Source: a virus
DNA: 25,469 nt
Reading direction: 5' to 3' (one strand)
IMG/VR virus record: IMGVR_UViG_3300027963_003007
Location: 1-25,469 of that record
A program made the position numbers and the translations under genes. Shown here piece after piece: positions 1 through 8,069 of this stretch. Position 1 is the stretch's first letter. Each line of letters begins with the position of its first letter. The notes beneath the pieces are model-generated. The model was given only the letters and a program-made list of their open reading frames with translations. It searched no databases and had not been told where the DNA came from.

Positions 1-297
1 GAAATGTTTGAAGCAAGTGTTGATGGTCAAAGCTACGACACAGAACGTTGGGGTCAGTATTTCCGCCCAGCCGGTGTCAATGCTCCAGCAGGCAGTGCTA
101 CACCAGCACCAGCAACAGCCGTTGTTGATGGACACGGTGATGTTCATGAAGTTGAAGCCAAGTCAGCACCCGCAACAGCGGCATCAAGTGATTTTGATGA
201 TGAGCCAGCAGTGGCCAGTGCTCCGGTAGTGGCCAAACCATCTTCAGACAAAGCTCAAGACATCTTGGCTATGATTAGGGCCCGTCAAAAAGCGTAA
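1..297 (+). CDS. C-terminal part of a probable ssDNA-binding protein (gp32-like), 5' end outside window
   Basis: The reading frame is open from base 1, so this is the tail of a gene that begins upstream; an ATG at position 4 is internal. What can be seen is a short ordered stretch, then a long Ala/Pro/Thr/Val-rich linker, an acidic patch (residues DFDDE) and a terminal helix-like segment ending AQDILAMIRARQ. A low-complexity, acidic C-terminal arm following an OB-fold core is typical of phage ssDNA-binding proteins such as T4 gp32, and the location just ahead of uvsX and other recombination genes fits. The core domain is not in the window, so the identification rests on tail composition and context only. 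A structural or unrelated Ala-rich protein is possible. Confidence 0.4.
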   Translation, partial: EMFEASVDGQSYDTERWGQYFRPAGVNAPAGSATPAPATAVVDGHGDVHEVEAKSAPATAASSDFDDEPAVASAPVVAKPSSDKAQDILAMIRARQKA

Positions 298-300
298 CAA

Positions 301-960
301 ATGCTATCGCATTTAGATCGCGTTTTGTTTCCAGACCGCTGTGAGGTAATTGAAGTCGTACGCTCACAGCGGTATGTCTATTCTATTTTTAAAAATGGTT
401 CTTCTAGTTTACGTATTGCAGCAAGAAAGAACAATTGGCGAATTAAAATAAATGAACAAATTGCACAGCTCAATGAAATTGATGTGGTTATTAGACGTCC
501 ACTAGAAAGATTTGTTTCTGGAATCAATTCTTACGTTCAAATGACCAAGCGAGATAATCCTACGCTCGATACTGCAACAATATTATGGTTTGCAAAAAAT
601 TATTTGTTTTTAAATAGACATTATTGTCCTCAGTTGCATTGGTTATTGCATCTGTCTACATATACAAACAGTGATGCTCGATTAAATTTCATAGGAATGG
701 ATAGCATTGAATCTATTACCAGTTTACATGTACCACCAAACGGTGTGGATCCAGTGACACTGGAGATTCGAGAACAACTATTAAATTTAAAAAATAATGA
801 AATGTATTTGAGAATAGACGAGATTATATTCAATTGTATCGGAAAATCATTGACATTTGAACAATTAATTCAGCATATTAAAACAGTTGATTTTGATGCA
901 TACAATTATATAATTGGTCATTCTCAAAAAATTTTAAATCCAACTTATGTATTGTCCTAG
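301..960 (+). CDS. Sulfotransferase-family protein
   Basis: A 219-residue protein with the two PAPS-binding signatures of sulfotransferases. Residues 31-36 (KNGSSS), after a beta-strand, match the 5'-phosphosulfate loop. Residues 61-73 (DVVIRRPLERFVS) match the 3'-phosphate motif, with R65, R70 and S73 as the expected phosphate contacts. It would transfer a sulfuryl group from PAPS to a hydroxyl or amine, usually on a carbohydrate; the acceptor is unknown. It starts three bases after the preceding stop codon and its last 14 bases overlap the next gene, so it is probably translated as part of one operon with the radical SAM and SDR genes. The C-terminal half is divergent. There is no signal peptide or membrane segment, so it is probably cytoplasmic. 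The gene is AT-rich: 18 of 60 bases are G or C in the sample 601-660. Confidence 0.7.
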   Translation: MLSHLDRVLFPDRCEVIEVVRSQRYVYSIFKNGSSSLRIAARKNNWRIKINEQIAQLNEIDVVIRRPLERFVSGINSYVQMTKRDNPTLDTATILWFAKNYLFLNRHYCPQLHWLLHLSTYTNSDARLNFIGMDSIESITSLHVPPNGVDPVTLEIREQLLNLKNNEMYLRIDEIIFNCIGKSLTFEQLIQHIKTVDFDAYNYIIGHSQKILNPTYVLS

Positions 961-1822
961 ATTAGATCATTTTGTTCGATTTAATTCTAATGGCACCGTT
1001 AGTCGATGCGGACACATGGTCAACGCACCACAGTTTGCCACGCTTGAGGCAATGGAATCCAGTGAGTGGTTGATCAATGCTCGACACCTAATGACCAGCG
1101 GCCAGTGGCCTGATGAATGTGTGAGATGCCAAGAAACTGAACCCAACAGTATAAGACAGTATGCTATTGAGTTAGACAAACAAACCGTACAGACAGATTG
1201 GCTGCAAGTGGGCGGTGTATTAGATAATTTATGCAATGCCGCTTGTCAGACCTGTAACCAAAACCTAAGCACCAGAATAGGCAGTTTGACAGGTCCCGGA
1301 TTTCCTATTATCAATAACATTGAACAATTTTATAACCTGCCACAAGAGCGTATTGTTCACTTGGATATCAATGGTGGCGAACCCAGTTACAGTAAAAATT
1401 ATAAACGACTATTAAAAAATTTGCCGCCTAATCTCAAAACTTTACGACTCAATACAAATTGTAGCACAGTATTGACTGAACTGGTTGATATTGCCGCAAA
1501 AGGTATTGAAGTTACTGTTACTGCAAGTTGTGATGGCGTTGGATCTGTTTTTGAATTTGTTCGTTGGCCAATACTGTGGCCGGATTTTTACCGCAATCTA
1601 ATGCAGTATAAAACAATGCCAGTCAAATTAAATTTATGGACCACAGTCAGCATATTAAATGTAGACGACCTACTCAACATTCAAAAGTTTGCCCAAGAAC
1701 ACAGTATTGAACACAGTTACGCTTATTTAACTACACCTATTGAGTTGAGTGTTGATAATACCGATGCTGTGGCAAGAGAAGCATATATAGCAAAACAAAA
1801 ACAAATTAGAGGCATGCAATGA
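947..1822 (+). CDS. Radical SAM protein with N-terminal twitch-like cysteine region (rSAM 1 of 6), short form
   Basis: A 291-residue radical SAM enzyme. The 4Fe-4S/AdoMet motif CX3CX2C is at C96, C100 and C103, and the GGEP motif that contacts AdoMet is at 143-146. Before the radical SAM core lie four cysteines (C3, C21, C58, C61) in the same order as in the five paralogues; in such N-terminal twitch proteins they are expected to hold an auxiliary iron-sulfur cluster. A later segment with the CDG...FEFVRWP...W pattern is shared with the family. The start at 947 keeps C3 and overlaps the sulfotransferase gene; its stop overlaps the next start in ATGA. It ends about 70-130 residues earlier than the other copies and lacks the C-terminal D-x-x-R segment that most of them have. 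The reaction and substrate are unknown. Confidence 0.85.
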   Translation: MYCPRLDHFVRFNSNGTVSRCGHMVNAPQFATLEAMESSEWLINARHLMTSGQWPDECVRCQETEPNSIRQYAIELDKQTVQTDWLQVGGVLDNLCNAACQTCNQNLSTRIGSLTGPGFPIINNIEQFYNLPQERIVHLDINGGEPSYSKNYKRLLKNLPPNLKTLRLNTNCSTVLTELVDIAAKGIEVTVTASCDGVGSVFEFVRWPILWPDFYRNLMQYKTMPVKLNLWTTVSILNVDDLLNIQKFAQEHSIEHSYAYLTTPIELSVDNTDAVAREAYIAKQKQIRGMQ

Positions 1823-2364
1823 AAATAGCAATCACAGGACATACCGCCGGCATAGGACAAGCTCTTGCCAAGGAATACGTTCTTGATGGTCATGAAATTG
1901 TAGGGCTAAGTCAACGCGAAGGCAACAACATTCGCAACACACCTAAAATTTGTGATCAGATCGAACCGTGCGATGTATTTGTTAACAATGCTCAAGGCAG
2001 CTACTCTCAGACTGAATTGTTGTTTGAAATGGCCAAACGTTGGTCCGGCACCGGCAAACATATCATTGTTGTCAGCACTATGATGACACAAGAACCTGTA
2101 TCGTCTTTGTCTGGACTTGACATGGACCATTATCGTTTGCAAAAAGTTACACTAGAAGAAGCAGTGCGCCAAATACGACATCGCCGACTCAAAGTAAAAA
2201 TTACCATAGTTCGCCCTGGCAACATTGCCACAAGCCCAGATAAAACTGTTCCTCCTGCGGCTGATGTTGACAACTGGGCAAGAACATTGTTAGATCTACT
2301 AAACATGGCTACAAATAATAATTTAACAATTCCAGATATATCATTAGGGCCACTGAACCGATGA
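1819..2364 (+). CDS. Short-chain dehydrogenase/reductase (SDR), compact
   Basis: A 181-residue Rossmann-fold protein. The N-terminal TGHTAGIG (residues 6-13) is the classical SDR dinucleotide-binding TGxxxGxG motif. NNAQ at 56-59 matches the NNAG motif, S86 is the likely catalytic serine, Y105-x3-K109 is the YxxxK catalytic pair, and VRPGNIATS near 131-139 matches the PG motif after strand 6. It is shorter than the usual 230-260 residues because the C-terminal substrate-binding part is reduced. It would catalyse an NAD(P)-dependent oxidation, reduction or epimerisation. Both ends overlap neighbouring radical SAM genes through ATGA junctions, implying translational coupling and probably a shared pathway. 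The same gene order recurs at 19309-22105. Confidence 0.88.
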   Translation: MKIAITGHTAGIGQALAKEYVLDGHEIVGLSQREGNNIRNTPKICDQIEPCDVFVNNAQGSYSQTELLFEMAKRWSGTGKHIIVVSTMMTQEPVSSLSGLDMDHYRLQKVTLEEAVRQIRHRRLKVKITIVRPGNIATSPDKTVPPAADVDNWARTLLDLLNMATNNNLTIPDISLGPLNR

Positions 2365-3515
2365 ATCCAAAAGATGTATTGACAAACAAACATTTTTGTC
2401 CTATGCCCTGGACAGGATTGATGTATAACTTTGATGGCAAAGTTAAAAACTGTATTCGCAGTGATGGTAAAACTGGCCTCTTGGGTGATATTAAAAATTT
2501 ACCTATAGAAGAAATACTGTTAGGACCTATTAATGTAACTAAACAAACAAATATAATAGCCAATGCTCCAGCCGCCGGCTGTCATACTTGTTATGAGCTA
2601 GAACATGGTAAAGAAGGGTTTGATATTATTAGTGATAGAATTTTCTACATACGAGAATTTAAAAAAACTCCTCTTGATACCTATCGAGTCAATAATTTTG
2701 ATTTACAAACTATCGATGTACGCTGGACAAATTTGTGTAATTTTGCTTGTGTGTATTGTAGTCCTGAATTTAGCAGCAAATGGGCCAACGAATTAAATGC
2801 TGATATATCCACACCATTGGATGAACAACAAGCAAAATTTAAAGAATACATATTTAAACATGCCAAGCAATTGAAGCACGTTTATCTTGCCGGCGGCGAA
2901 CCATTACTAATGAAAGAAAATTTAGAACTGCTGCAAGAATTAAATCCCGACGTTAATTTAAGGATAAACACTAACCTTAGCAAGGTGGATACTGGTGTGT
3001 TTGATGCAGTATGTCAATTCAAAAATGTCCATTGGACAGTGAGCGTTGAAACTATTGAACAAGAATTTGAATACATTAGATTTGGTGGCCGTTGGTCTGA
3101 TTTTTTAGATAATCTAAATCGAATCAGACAACTGGATCATAAAATAAGTTTTAACATGTTATGGTTTTTGCTAAATTATGACACAGTATTTGAATGTGTT
3201 GATTACCTTAAAGTATTAGGATTCCACAACAACAGTTTTATTATTGGAGCACTACTAACTCCGGATTACCTAAATATTAGACATTTACCGGAAAATGTGT
3301 TACACTTGTTAGAGTTAAAACTACAATCAAAGATCGACGAGAATCCAGGATATCTGCTTGAAGATAGTTATCGGAACATGTTACACTATATAACGCAACC
3401 GATTGAAAAGAATTTGACAAATTCATTCAACCAACTGGCAGTAATGGATCAACGGCGTGGAGTAGACAGCAGTAAGATTTTTACAGAATTATACAAACTT
3501 AAAGAAGGAAAATAA
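2361..3515 (+). CDS. Radical SAM protein with N-terminal twitch-like cysteine region (rSAM 2 of 6)
   Basis: A 384-residue member of the same family. The N-terminal cysteines are C13 (in FCPMPW), C31, C74 and C77 (GCHTC). The radical SAM motif is C126, C130, C133, and AGGEP falls at 177-181. The conserved later segment is present, but the usual S-x-D-G is replaced by SVET before EFEYIRFGGRW. The C-terminus has the D-x-R-R segment (MDQRRGVDSSKIF) seen in rSAM 3, 5 and 6. The start overlaps the SDR stop codon in ATGA, and the stop lies two bases before the uvsX start. It is the last gene of the sulfotransferase-rSAM-SDR-rSAM cassette. No transmembrane or secretion signal is visible. Confidence 0.88.
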   Translation: MNPKDVLTNKHFCPMPWTGLMYNFDGKVKNCIRSDGKTGLLGDIKNLPIEEILLGPINVTKQTNIIANAPAAGCHTCYELEHGKEGFDIISDRIFYIREFKKTPLDTYRVNNFDLQTIDVRWTNLCNFACVYCSPEFSSKWANELNADISTPLDEQQAKFKEYIFKHAKQLKHVYLAGGEPLLMKENLELLQELNPDVNLRINTNLSKVDTGVFDAVCQFKNVHWTVSVETIEQEFEYIRFGGRWSDFLDNLNRIRQLDHKISFNMLWFLLNYDTVFECVDYLKVLGFHNNSFIIGALLTPDYLNIRHLPENVLHLLELKLQSKIDENPGYLLEDSYRNMLHYITQPIEKNLTNSFNQLAVMDQRRGVDSSKIFTELYKLKEGK

Positions 3516-3517
3516 TC

Positions 3518-4585
3518 ATGGCAAAACCATTTGACATCAGCAAGTTCCGCAAGGACATCACTAAAAGCATTGAAGGTTTGAGCATTGGATTTAATGATCC
3601 AACTGATTGGATCTCAACAGGCAACTTTGCCTTGAATTACCTTATATCAGGAGACTTTAACAAAGGTATTCCACTTGGTAAAGTAACTGTGTTTGCCGGA
3701 GAGTCGGGTGCAGGTAAAAGCTACATTTGTTCTGGTAACATTGTTCGACATGCACAAGAGCAAGGTATTTTTCCTATTCTAGTCGATACAGAAAACGCAC
3801 TTGATGAAAAGTGGTTACATGCACTTGGCGTAGACACCAGCCCAGAAAAGTTGCTCAAGCTCAACATGGCCATGATTGATGACGTTGCTAAAACAATTTC
3901 AACATTTATGATCGACTATAAGGCATTACCAGACGGTGACCGTATGAAAGTGTTATTTGTTATTGACTCGTTGGGTATGTTGTTGACTCCAACCGACATG
4001 AATCAATTTGAAGCGGGTGATTTAAAAGGTGACATGGGTCGTAAGCCCAAAGCACTTACTGCACTTGTTCGTAACTGTGTAAACATGTTTGGTAGTTATA
4101 ACGTAGGTATGGTATGTACCAATCACACTTATGCGTCACAAGATATGTTTGATCCAGATGATAAAATCTCAGGTGGTCAAGGCTTTATCTATGCATCAAG
4201 TATTGTGGTTGCTATGAAAAAAATGAAGCTGAAAGAAGATGAAGATGGTAATAAAGTGTCTGAAGTAAATGGTATTCGTGCCGGTTGTAAGATTATGAAA
4301 ACACGATATGCTAAACCGTTTGAAGGTGTACAGGTTAAGATTCCTTATGCTACAGGTATGAGTCCATATTCGGGTATGGTTGATTTAGCAGAGAAAAAGG
4401 GCCTGCTTAAGAAAGAGGGCAACAGTTTGGTTTACACCACACTGGATGGAGAGATTATCAAACAGTTCCGTAAGAAGTGGGAAGCCAATGATGATGGATG
4501 CCTGGACAAAATTATTTCAGAGTTTGGTAAACAAGCTGTTGAAGCCGCTGAGCTAAGTATTGATGAAGACACTGCGGAGGAATAA
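3518..4585 (+). CDS. uvsX: UvsX, RecA-like recombinase
   Basis: A 355-residue RecA/Rad51-family strand-exchange protein (T4 UvsX is about 390 residues). The Walker A GESGAGKS is at 61-68, followed by a Walker B-like VLFVIDSLG and an SGGQGF segment in the L2/DNA-binding part. The N-terminal FDISKFRKDITKSI and the TGNFALNYLISGDFNKGIP segment resemble T4-type UvsX. It forms a filament on single-stranded DNA and drives recombination-dependent replication with UvsY and gp32. A Shine-Dalgarno AAGGA at 3505-3509 supports the ATG at 3518. The acidic C-terminus is typical of phage recombinases. Its final codons carry the GGAGG that serves the next gene. Confidence 0.97.
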   Translation: MAKPFDISKFRKDITKSIEGLSIGFNDPTDWISTGNFALNYLISGDFNKGIPLGKVTVFAGESGAGKSYICSGNIVRHAQEQGIFPILVDTENALDEKWLHALGVDTSPEKLLKLNMAMIDDVAKTISTFMIDYKALPDGDRMKVLFVIDSLGMLLTPTDMNQFEAGDLKGDMGRKPKALTALVRNCVNMFGSYNVGMVCTNHTYASQDMFDPDDKISGGQGFIYASSIVVAMKKMKLKEDEDGNKVSEVNGIRAGCKIMKTRYAKPFEGVQVKIPYATGMSPYSGMVDLAEKKGLLKKEGNSLVYTTLDGEIIKQFRKKWEANDDGCLDKIISEFGKQAVEAAELSIDEDTAEE

Positions 4586-4587
4586 GC

Positions 4588-4836
4588 ATGAGTATAGAAT
4601 TAAGCAAAGAAATTTGGGATGAACTCAAACGTTATGTAAATGTAGTGGATCGAGACGAAGCTGCAGAAACACTGATATCAGTATTAATTGACAATGACGT
4701 AAGTGCCGACGAAATCAAATCCACATTTAAAAGCGATAGTGACATCAAAAAAGCCTTGGCTAGTTATGTTGAAGATCATGACGACGTAGTCGACGAAGAC
4801 GACGAAGACGACTTTGAAGAAGACGACGACTATTAA
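4588..4836 (+). CDS. Small acidic protein following uvsX
   Basis: An 82-residue protein with a predicted helical domain (roughly 1-60, beginning SIELSKEIWDELKRYVNVVD) followed by an almost purely Asp/Glu tail of about 20 residues. I recognise this as a type of small conserved protein found next to uvsX in T4-like aquatic phages, but I know of no assigned function. A strong Shine-Dalgarno GGAGG at 4576-4580, inside the end of uvsX, fixes the start. The stop overlaps the next start as TAATG. The acidic tail could mimic DNA or contact a DNA-binding partner such as the recombinase; that is inference. Repeated GAC/GAA codons at 4776-4833 form a low-complexity DNA stretch. Confidence 0.8.
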   Translation: MSIELSKEIWDELKRYVNVVDRDEAAETLISVLIDNDVSADEIKSTFKSDSDIKKALASYVEDHDDVVDEDDEDDFEEDDDY

Positions 4837-6092
4837 TGTCTGACAAATATTTTCCAATTAAAAAAGGAGTTGCTTGTCAGCTTAAATGGACGTGGAATAC
4901 CATTAAGTTACAGGAAGGGACGTCACAATCTTGCCATCGTGTTGACCCATTATTTTTAACTCCTGAAAATTTTAACAATTTCCATAACGACGAAAAGTGG
5001 CTGGAACAACGAAAACTGCAACTGGCTGGAAAATTTCCGCAGGGTGGTTGTCAGTATTGCGAAACTATTGAAAAAGCAGGTGGTGTCAGCGATAGAATGA
5101 CCCATTTAAAAATACCAAATCTATATCCACTAGAGTTAGATACAGATCCAGAAGCTATACACGTTACTCCTCGAATTTTAGAAGTATTCCTTGACAATGT
5201 ATGCAATCTAAGATGCATCTATTGTGATGAATCGAACAGTTCTCGTATAGAAGCAGAAAATAAAAAATTTGGCTACATAAAAGAATTTAAAAATCTAATG
5301 CCCGTACCTCGTCACAGCAATTTTGACGCATTGGTTGAAAAATTTTTTGCATATTTAGAAAATAACTATTCTGGATTGAGAAGGTTACAAATATTAGGTG
5401 GCGAGCCTTTTTATCAAAAAAGTTTTGATCGTTTGATTGCCTTTGTAAAACAAAACACCAACCCAGACCTTGAATTAAATATTGTTACCAGTTTGGCTAT
5501 ATCAAAACCAAGACTTGAGGAATTTGTTGAATCAATGAAACAATTATTGATACAACGAAAAATAGGACGTTTGGATATCATGGTCAGTTTAGATTGTTTT
5601 GGGGCCGAACAAGAATATGTTCGTTACGGGTTAGATTTAAAACAACTAAAAGAAAATTTTGAATTTTTAGTCGATCAAAAATGGATCATGCTCAATGTCA
5701 ACAGCACAATTACGTCGTTGACTATTAAAACCATGCCAGCAATGATTGAATATCTTAATAATTTTAGAAAGCAAAGAAAAATACATCATAGTTTTGGCCA
5801 TGTTGATAATAGACCGTGGCTACATTGTAGTGCGTTTGGTGCTGGATTTTTTGATTCAGAGTTCAATGAAGTGTTGGCTTGCCTGCCAGAAAAAACTGAC
5901 TGGGATCAGAATATTAAAGATTATATGCATGGCTTACACAAGTCATTGTCTTTGTCTGAAATTGACTATGCAAAAATAAGCCAACTCAAAAGATTCCTTG
6001 CTGAAATCGATCGACGAAGAAATCTAGACTATACAAAAGTTTTTCCTTGGTTAGATCAATACTTTATAGAAAATCAAGAATATGTGGTATAG
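4836..6092 (+). CDS. Radical SAM protein with N-terminal twitch-like cysteine region (rSAM 3 of 6), longest form
   Basis: A 418-residue protein, the longest of the six. The N-terminal cysteines are C14, C33, C72 and C75 (GGCQYC), followed by E-T-I-E-K and S-D-R as in the paralogues. The radical SAM motif is C123, C127, C130 and GGEP is at 178-181. The later segment reads SLDCFGAEQEYVRYG, and the C-terminus has IDRRRNLDYTKVFPWL. It sits between the uvsX pair and uvsY, overlapping upstream as TAATG and downstream by 11 bases with uvsY. Such placement makes it co-transcribed with recombination genes although nothing in the protein suggests a DNA function. It is the only copy not paired with an SDR and not behind its own promoter. 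Confidence 0.87.
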   Translation: MSDKYFPIKKGVACQLKWTWNTIKLQEGTSQSCHRVDPLFLTPENFNNFHNDEKWLEQRKLQLAGKFPQGGCQYCETIEKAGGVSDRMTHLKIPNLYPLELDTDPEAIHVTPRILEVFLDNVCNLRCIYCDESNSSRIEAENKKFGYIKEFKNLMPVPRHSNFDALVEKFFAYLENNYSGLRRLQILGGEPFYQKSFDRLIAFVKQNTNPDLELNIVTSLAISKPRLEEFVESMKQLLIQRKIGRLDIMVSLDCFGAEQEYVRYGLDLKQLKENFEFLVDQKWIMLNVNSTITSLTIKTMPAMIEYLNNFRKQRKIHHSFGHVDNRPWLHCSAFGAGFFDSEFNEVLACLPEKTDWDQNIKDYMHGLHKSLSLSEIDYAKISQLKRFLAEIDRRRNLDYTKVFPWLDQYFIENQEYVV

Positions 6093-6534
6093 TAAAGTTG
6101 TAGCTGATCTAGGCAATATTCCAGATTTTATCACGCATTACGAACACGAACTCAACGAGGCCAAACGCGACTGTCGAGTTGGTGGACTTGTTGAAAAAAA
6201 TATTACAGCTTTGCCCGGCATCACAGAACATAGATTTAATCAACTGCAAGAAATTGAAGCAGTATTAAATTATCTCAATATACAACTACGCAAAATACGC
6301 CGCAAGCATTTTCAAAAATATCTCGAAGGTTATGCTCGTGCGCTGACTAGTAGAGATGCTGAAAAGTATGTGGATGGTGAGGACGAGGTCATTGAATTTG
6401 AAACCTTAATCAACGAAGTTGCATTGCTACGTAATCGATATTTAGGTATTCTTAAAGGAATGGAAAGTAAAAACTTCATGCTCGGGCACATTGTAAGATT
6501 ACGAGCAGCTGGTATGGAGGATGTTCAAGTATAA
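6082..6534 (+). CDS. uvsY: UvsY-like recombination mediator
   Basis: A 150-residue, charged, largely helical protein (T4 UvsY is 137 residues). The C-terminal part, YLGILKGMESKNFMLGHIV followed by RLRAAG, matches the T4 UvsY C-terminus, where YWGIL and a KSRGFAIKHIQDMR segment follow a helical central region. UvsY loads UvsX onto gp32-coated single-stranded DNA as a hexamer. The start overlaps the end of rSAM 3 by 11 bases, and its stop overlaps the methyltransferase start as TAATG. Location near uvsX supports the call. Sequence divergence from T4 is high, so a profile search would be the proper confirmation. Confidence 0.75.
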   Translation: MWYSKVVADLGNIPDFITHYEHELNEAKRDCRVGGLVEKNITALPGITEHRFNQLQEIEAVLNYLNIQLRKIRRKHFQKYLEGYARALTSRDAEKYVDGEDEVIEFETLINEVALLRNRYLGILKGMESKNFMLGHIVRLRAAGMEDVQV

Positions 6535-7283
6535 TGTTTGCACACCCGGGCGACAGCCATCAACACAGTCTTGAAACTCTAAATCAATTATACGAGTATG
6601 ATGACTTCATGCTGAGTCTCCGCACCGTGGTTGATCTTGGATGTGGCTCTGGGGACGATTTGGTCTGGTGGGCCACACGAACAACTCGTGATGACAATCC
6701 TCAGCCGTTGAATATCAAATGTTACGGCATTGACCTAGGCGGAAATCCGTCGGTTGCTAAAGAACATGAAAATATTTCATATCAGCAATATAATTTTGAA
6801 GACACAATCGTTGTACCAGATGGTGGGTTTGATGTGCTATGGTGTCACGATGCGTTTCAATATGCCTTAAATCCAATACAAACTCTTAGTAATTGGTGGC
6901 ATATTGCCAGTCCTGGTGGCATGCTATCACTGACTGTGCCAGTGACTCAACAAATACATCGTCGACAACTTGCTTATACGTTGCCCAATGGACACTATTA
7001 TCATCACACCATGGTTAGTCTCATGTATATGTTGGCCACAGCTGGATGGGATTGTGGCGCTGGATTTTTTAAACAAATGCCTTCGGAGCCGTGGATACAT
7101 GCGGTGGTTTACAAAAGCATCCAGCCTCCTCAAAATCCACACAACACCAACTGGCACACACTGGTAGAGCAGAATCTTTTGCCCCAGTCTGCTGTGAAAA
7201 GCATTTATGCTCACAGTGCTCTAAGACAACAGGATTTAGTTGTTCCTTGGATCGACGGCAGTTTATTGAGCATGGCCGTTTAA
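6534..7283 (+). CDS. Class I SAM-dependent methyltransferase
   Basis: A 249-residue protein with a Rossmann methyltransferase fold. Motif I is VVDLGCGSGDD (residues 32-42), the acidic motif II is YGIDLGG, and FDVLWCHDAFQYALNP resembles motif IV/post-I of small-molecule type methyltransferases, followed by SPGGMLSLTVP. It lacks the DPPY or PC-type motifs of DNA methylases, so DNA modification is less likely than methylation of a metabolite, sugar or lipid. The start overlaps the uvsY stop (TAATG). It is the last gene before the late-type promoter at 7289. The C-terminal 90 residues are unassigned. Confidence 0.8.
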   Translation: MFAHPGDSHQHSLETLNQLYEYDDFMLSLRTVVDLGCGSGDDLVWWATRTTRDDNPQPLNIKCYGIDLGGNPSVAKEHENISYQQYNFEDTIVVPDGGFDVLWCHDAFQYALNPIQTLSNWWHIASPGGMLSLTVPVTQQIHRRQLAYTLPNGHYYHHTMVSLMYMLATAGWDCGAGFFKQMPSEPWIHAVVYKSIQPPQNPHNTNWHTLVEQNLLPQSAVKSIYAHSALRQQDLVVPWIDGSLLSMAV

Positions 7284-7288
7284 TGGGC

Positions 7289-7296
7289 TATAAATA
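7289..7296 (+). promoter_or_regulatory. T4-type late promoter (TATAAATA)
   Basis: An exact TATAAATA, the T4 late promoter -10 element read by a gp55-type sigma factor. It lies in the 18-base gap before the gene at 7302. Only five bases separate it from the ATG and there is no Shine-Dalgarno site, so the transcript would begin at or very near the start codon. Confidence 0.7.
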
Positions 7297-7301
7297 TTTA
7301 C

Positions 7302-8063
7302 ATGAAAAAAATAGTAATAGTAAGCGGCGGATTTGATCCGGTCCATTCGGGACACATTAAACTGATAAAGGAAGCCCGTTTATTGGGCGATATGTTGATT
7401 GTAGGAATCAACAGCGATGAGTGGCTGACTCGCAAAAAAGGTCGTGCCTTTATGCCGTGGAACGAAAGATTATGTGTATTAAACAACTTATCTTCAGTAG
7501 ACGAAGTATATACTTTTGACGATGAAGACGGAACTGCTTGCCATTTGCTACGTCAAGTTCGAGCACATTATCCTAATGATAAAATTATTTTTGCAAACGG
7601 TGGTGATCGCACACACTCAAATATTCCAGAAATGGATGTCAAAGACGACAACTTACAATTTGCATTTGGTGTCGGTGGATTTGACAAAGCAAATAGTAGT
7701 AGTTGGATTTTGGAAGAATGGAAAGCCCCCAAGGCACTACGCCCTTGGGGCTATTACCGAGTATTGCATGATGTACCAGGCACCAAAGTTAAAGAACTTA
7801 CTGTTATGCCCGGACAACGACTTAGTATGCAACGACACCGAGACCGTGCCGAGCATTGGCATGTTGCCGAAGGTACTGCCACAGTTTACGGTATAAATAG
7901 AAAAAGCGATCAAGAGCTTGTAGGCACATTTGGTCCGCACACGCATATACATATCAATTGTGAAGAATGGCATCAGTTGTGTAACGAAACTGACGCTCCG
8001 TTAAAAATTGTAGAAATACAATACGGTGACAATTGCGTTGAAGAAGATATTGAACGCCGATAA
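7302..8063 (+). CDS. Cytidylyltransferase-like domain fused to a mannose-6-phosphate isomerase type II cupin
   Basis: A 253-residue two-domain protein. Residues 1-135 are a nucleotidyltransferase of the HxGH class: GGFDPVHSGH at 9-18 is the nucleotide-binding signature, and FANGGDR and SSSW near 97-103 and 132-135 sit where later motifs of the family lie. Such enzymes make CDP-glycerol or ADP/CDP-sugars. From RPWG (147-150) onward it matches the cupin domain at the end of type II phosphomannose isomerases, with metal-ligand candidates H179, H185, H187 and E190. The fusion suggests synthesis of an activated sugar or polyol phosphate. It follows the methyltransferase but has its own late promoter. 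A strong DNA hairpin (7724-7752) lies at the domain junction. The exact substrate cannot be deduced. Confidence 0.85.
   Translation: MKKIVIVSGGFDPVHSGHIKLIKEARLLGDMLIVGINSDEWLTRKKGRAFMPWNERLCVLNNLSSVDEVYTFDDEDGTACHLLRQVRAHYPNDKIIFANGGDRTHSNIPEMDVKDDNLQFAFGVGGFDKANSSSWILEEWKAPKALRPWGYYRVLHDVPGTKVKELTVMPGQRLSMQRHRDRAEHWHVAEGTATVYGINRKSDQELVGTFGPHTHIHINCEEWHQLCNETDAPLKIVEIQYGDNCVEEDIERR
7724..7752 (+). repeat. GC-rich inverted repeat inside the cytidylyltransferase/cupin gene
   Basis: AGCCCC (7724-7729) pairs with GGGGCT (7747-7752) and AAGG (7731-7734) pairs with CCTT (7743-7746), with one bulged C and an 8-base loop. No T-run follows, so it is not a standard terminator. It encodes the linker just before the RPWG motif. 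Confidence 0.6.
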
Positions 8064-8069
8064 CAAGTT

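Noticed and set aside
947-3515. RiPP-like maturation system with a precursor peptide
   Set aside because: Radical SAM enzymes with auxiliary clusters often modify peptides, but I found no small open frame with a leader/core pattern beside any of the six copies; genes are directly overlapping.
4776-4835. GAC/GAA-rich stretch as a tandem repeat or CRISPR-like element
   Set aside because: It encodes the Asp/Glu tail of the small acidic protein in frame; irregular units and no spacers.
6534-7283. DNA methyltransferase for restriction protection
   Set aside because: Motif I is present but the DPPY, NPPY or PC motifs of DNA methylases are not seen.
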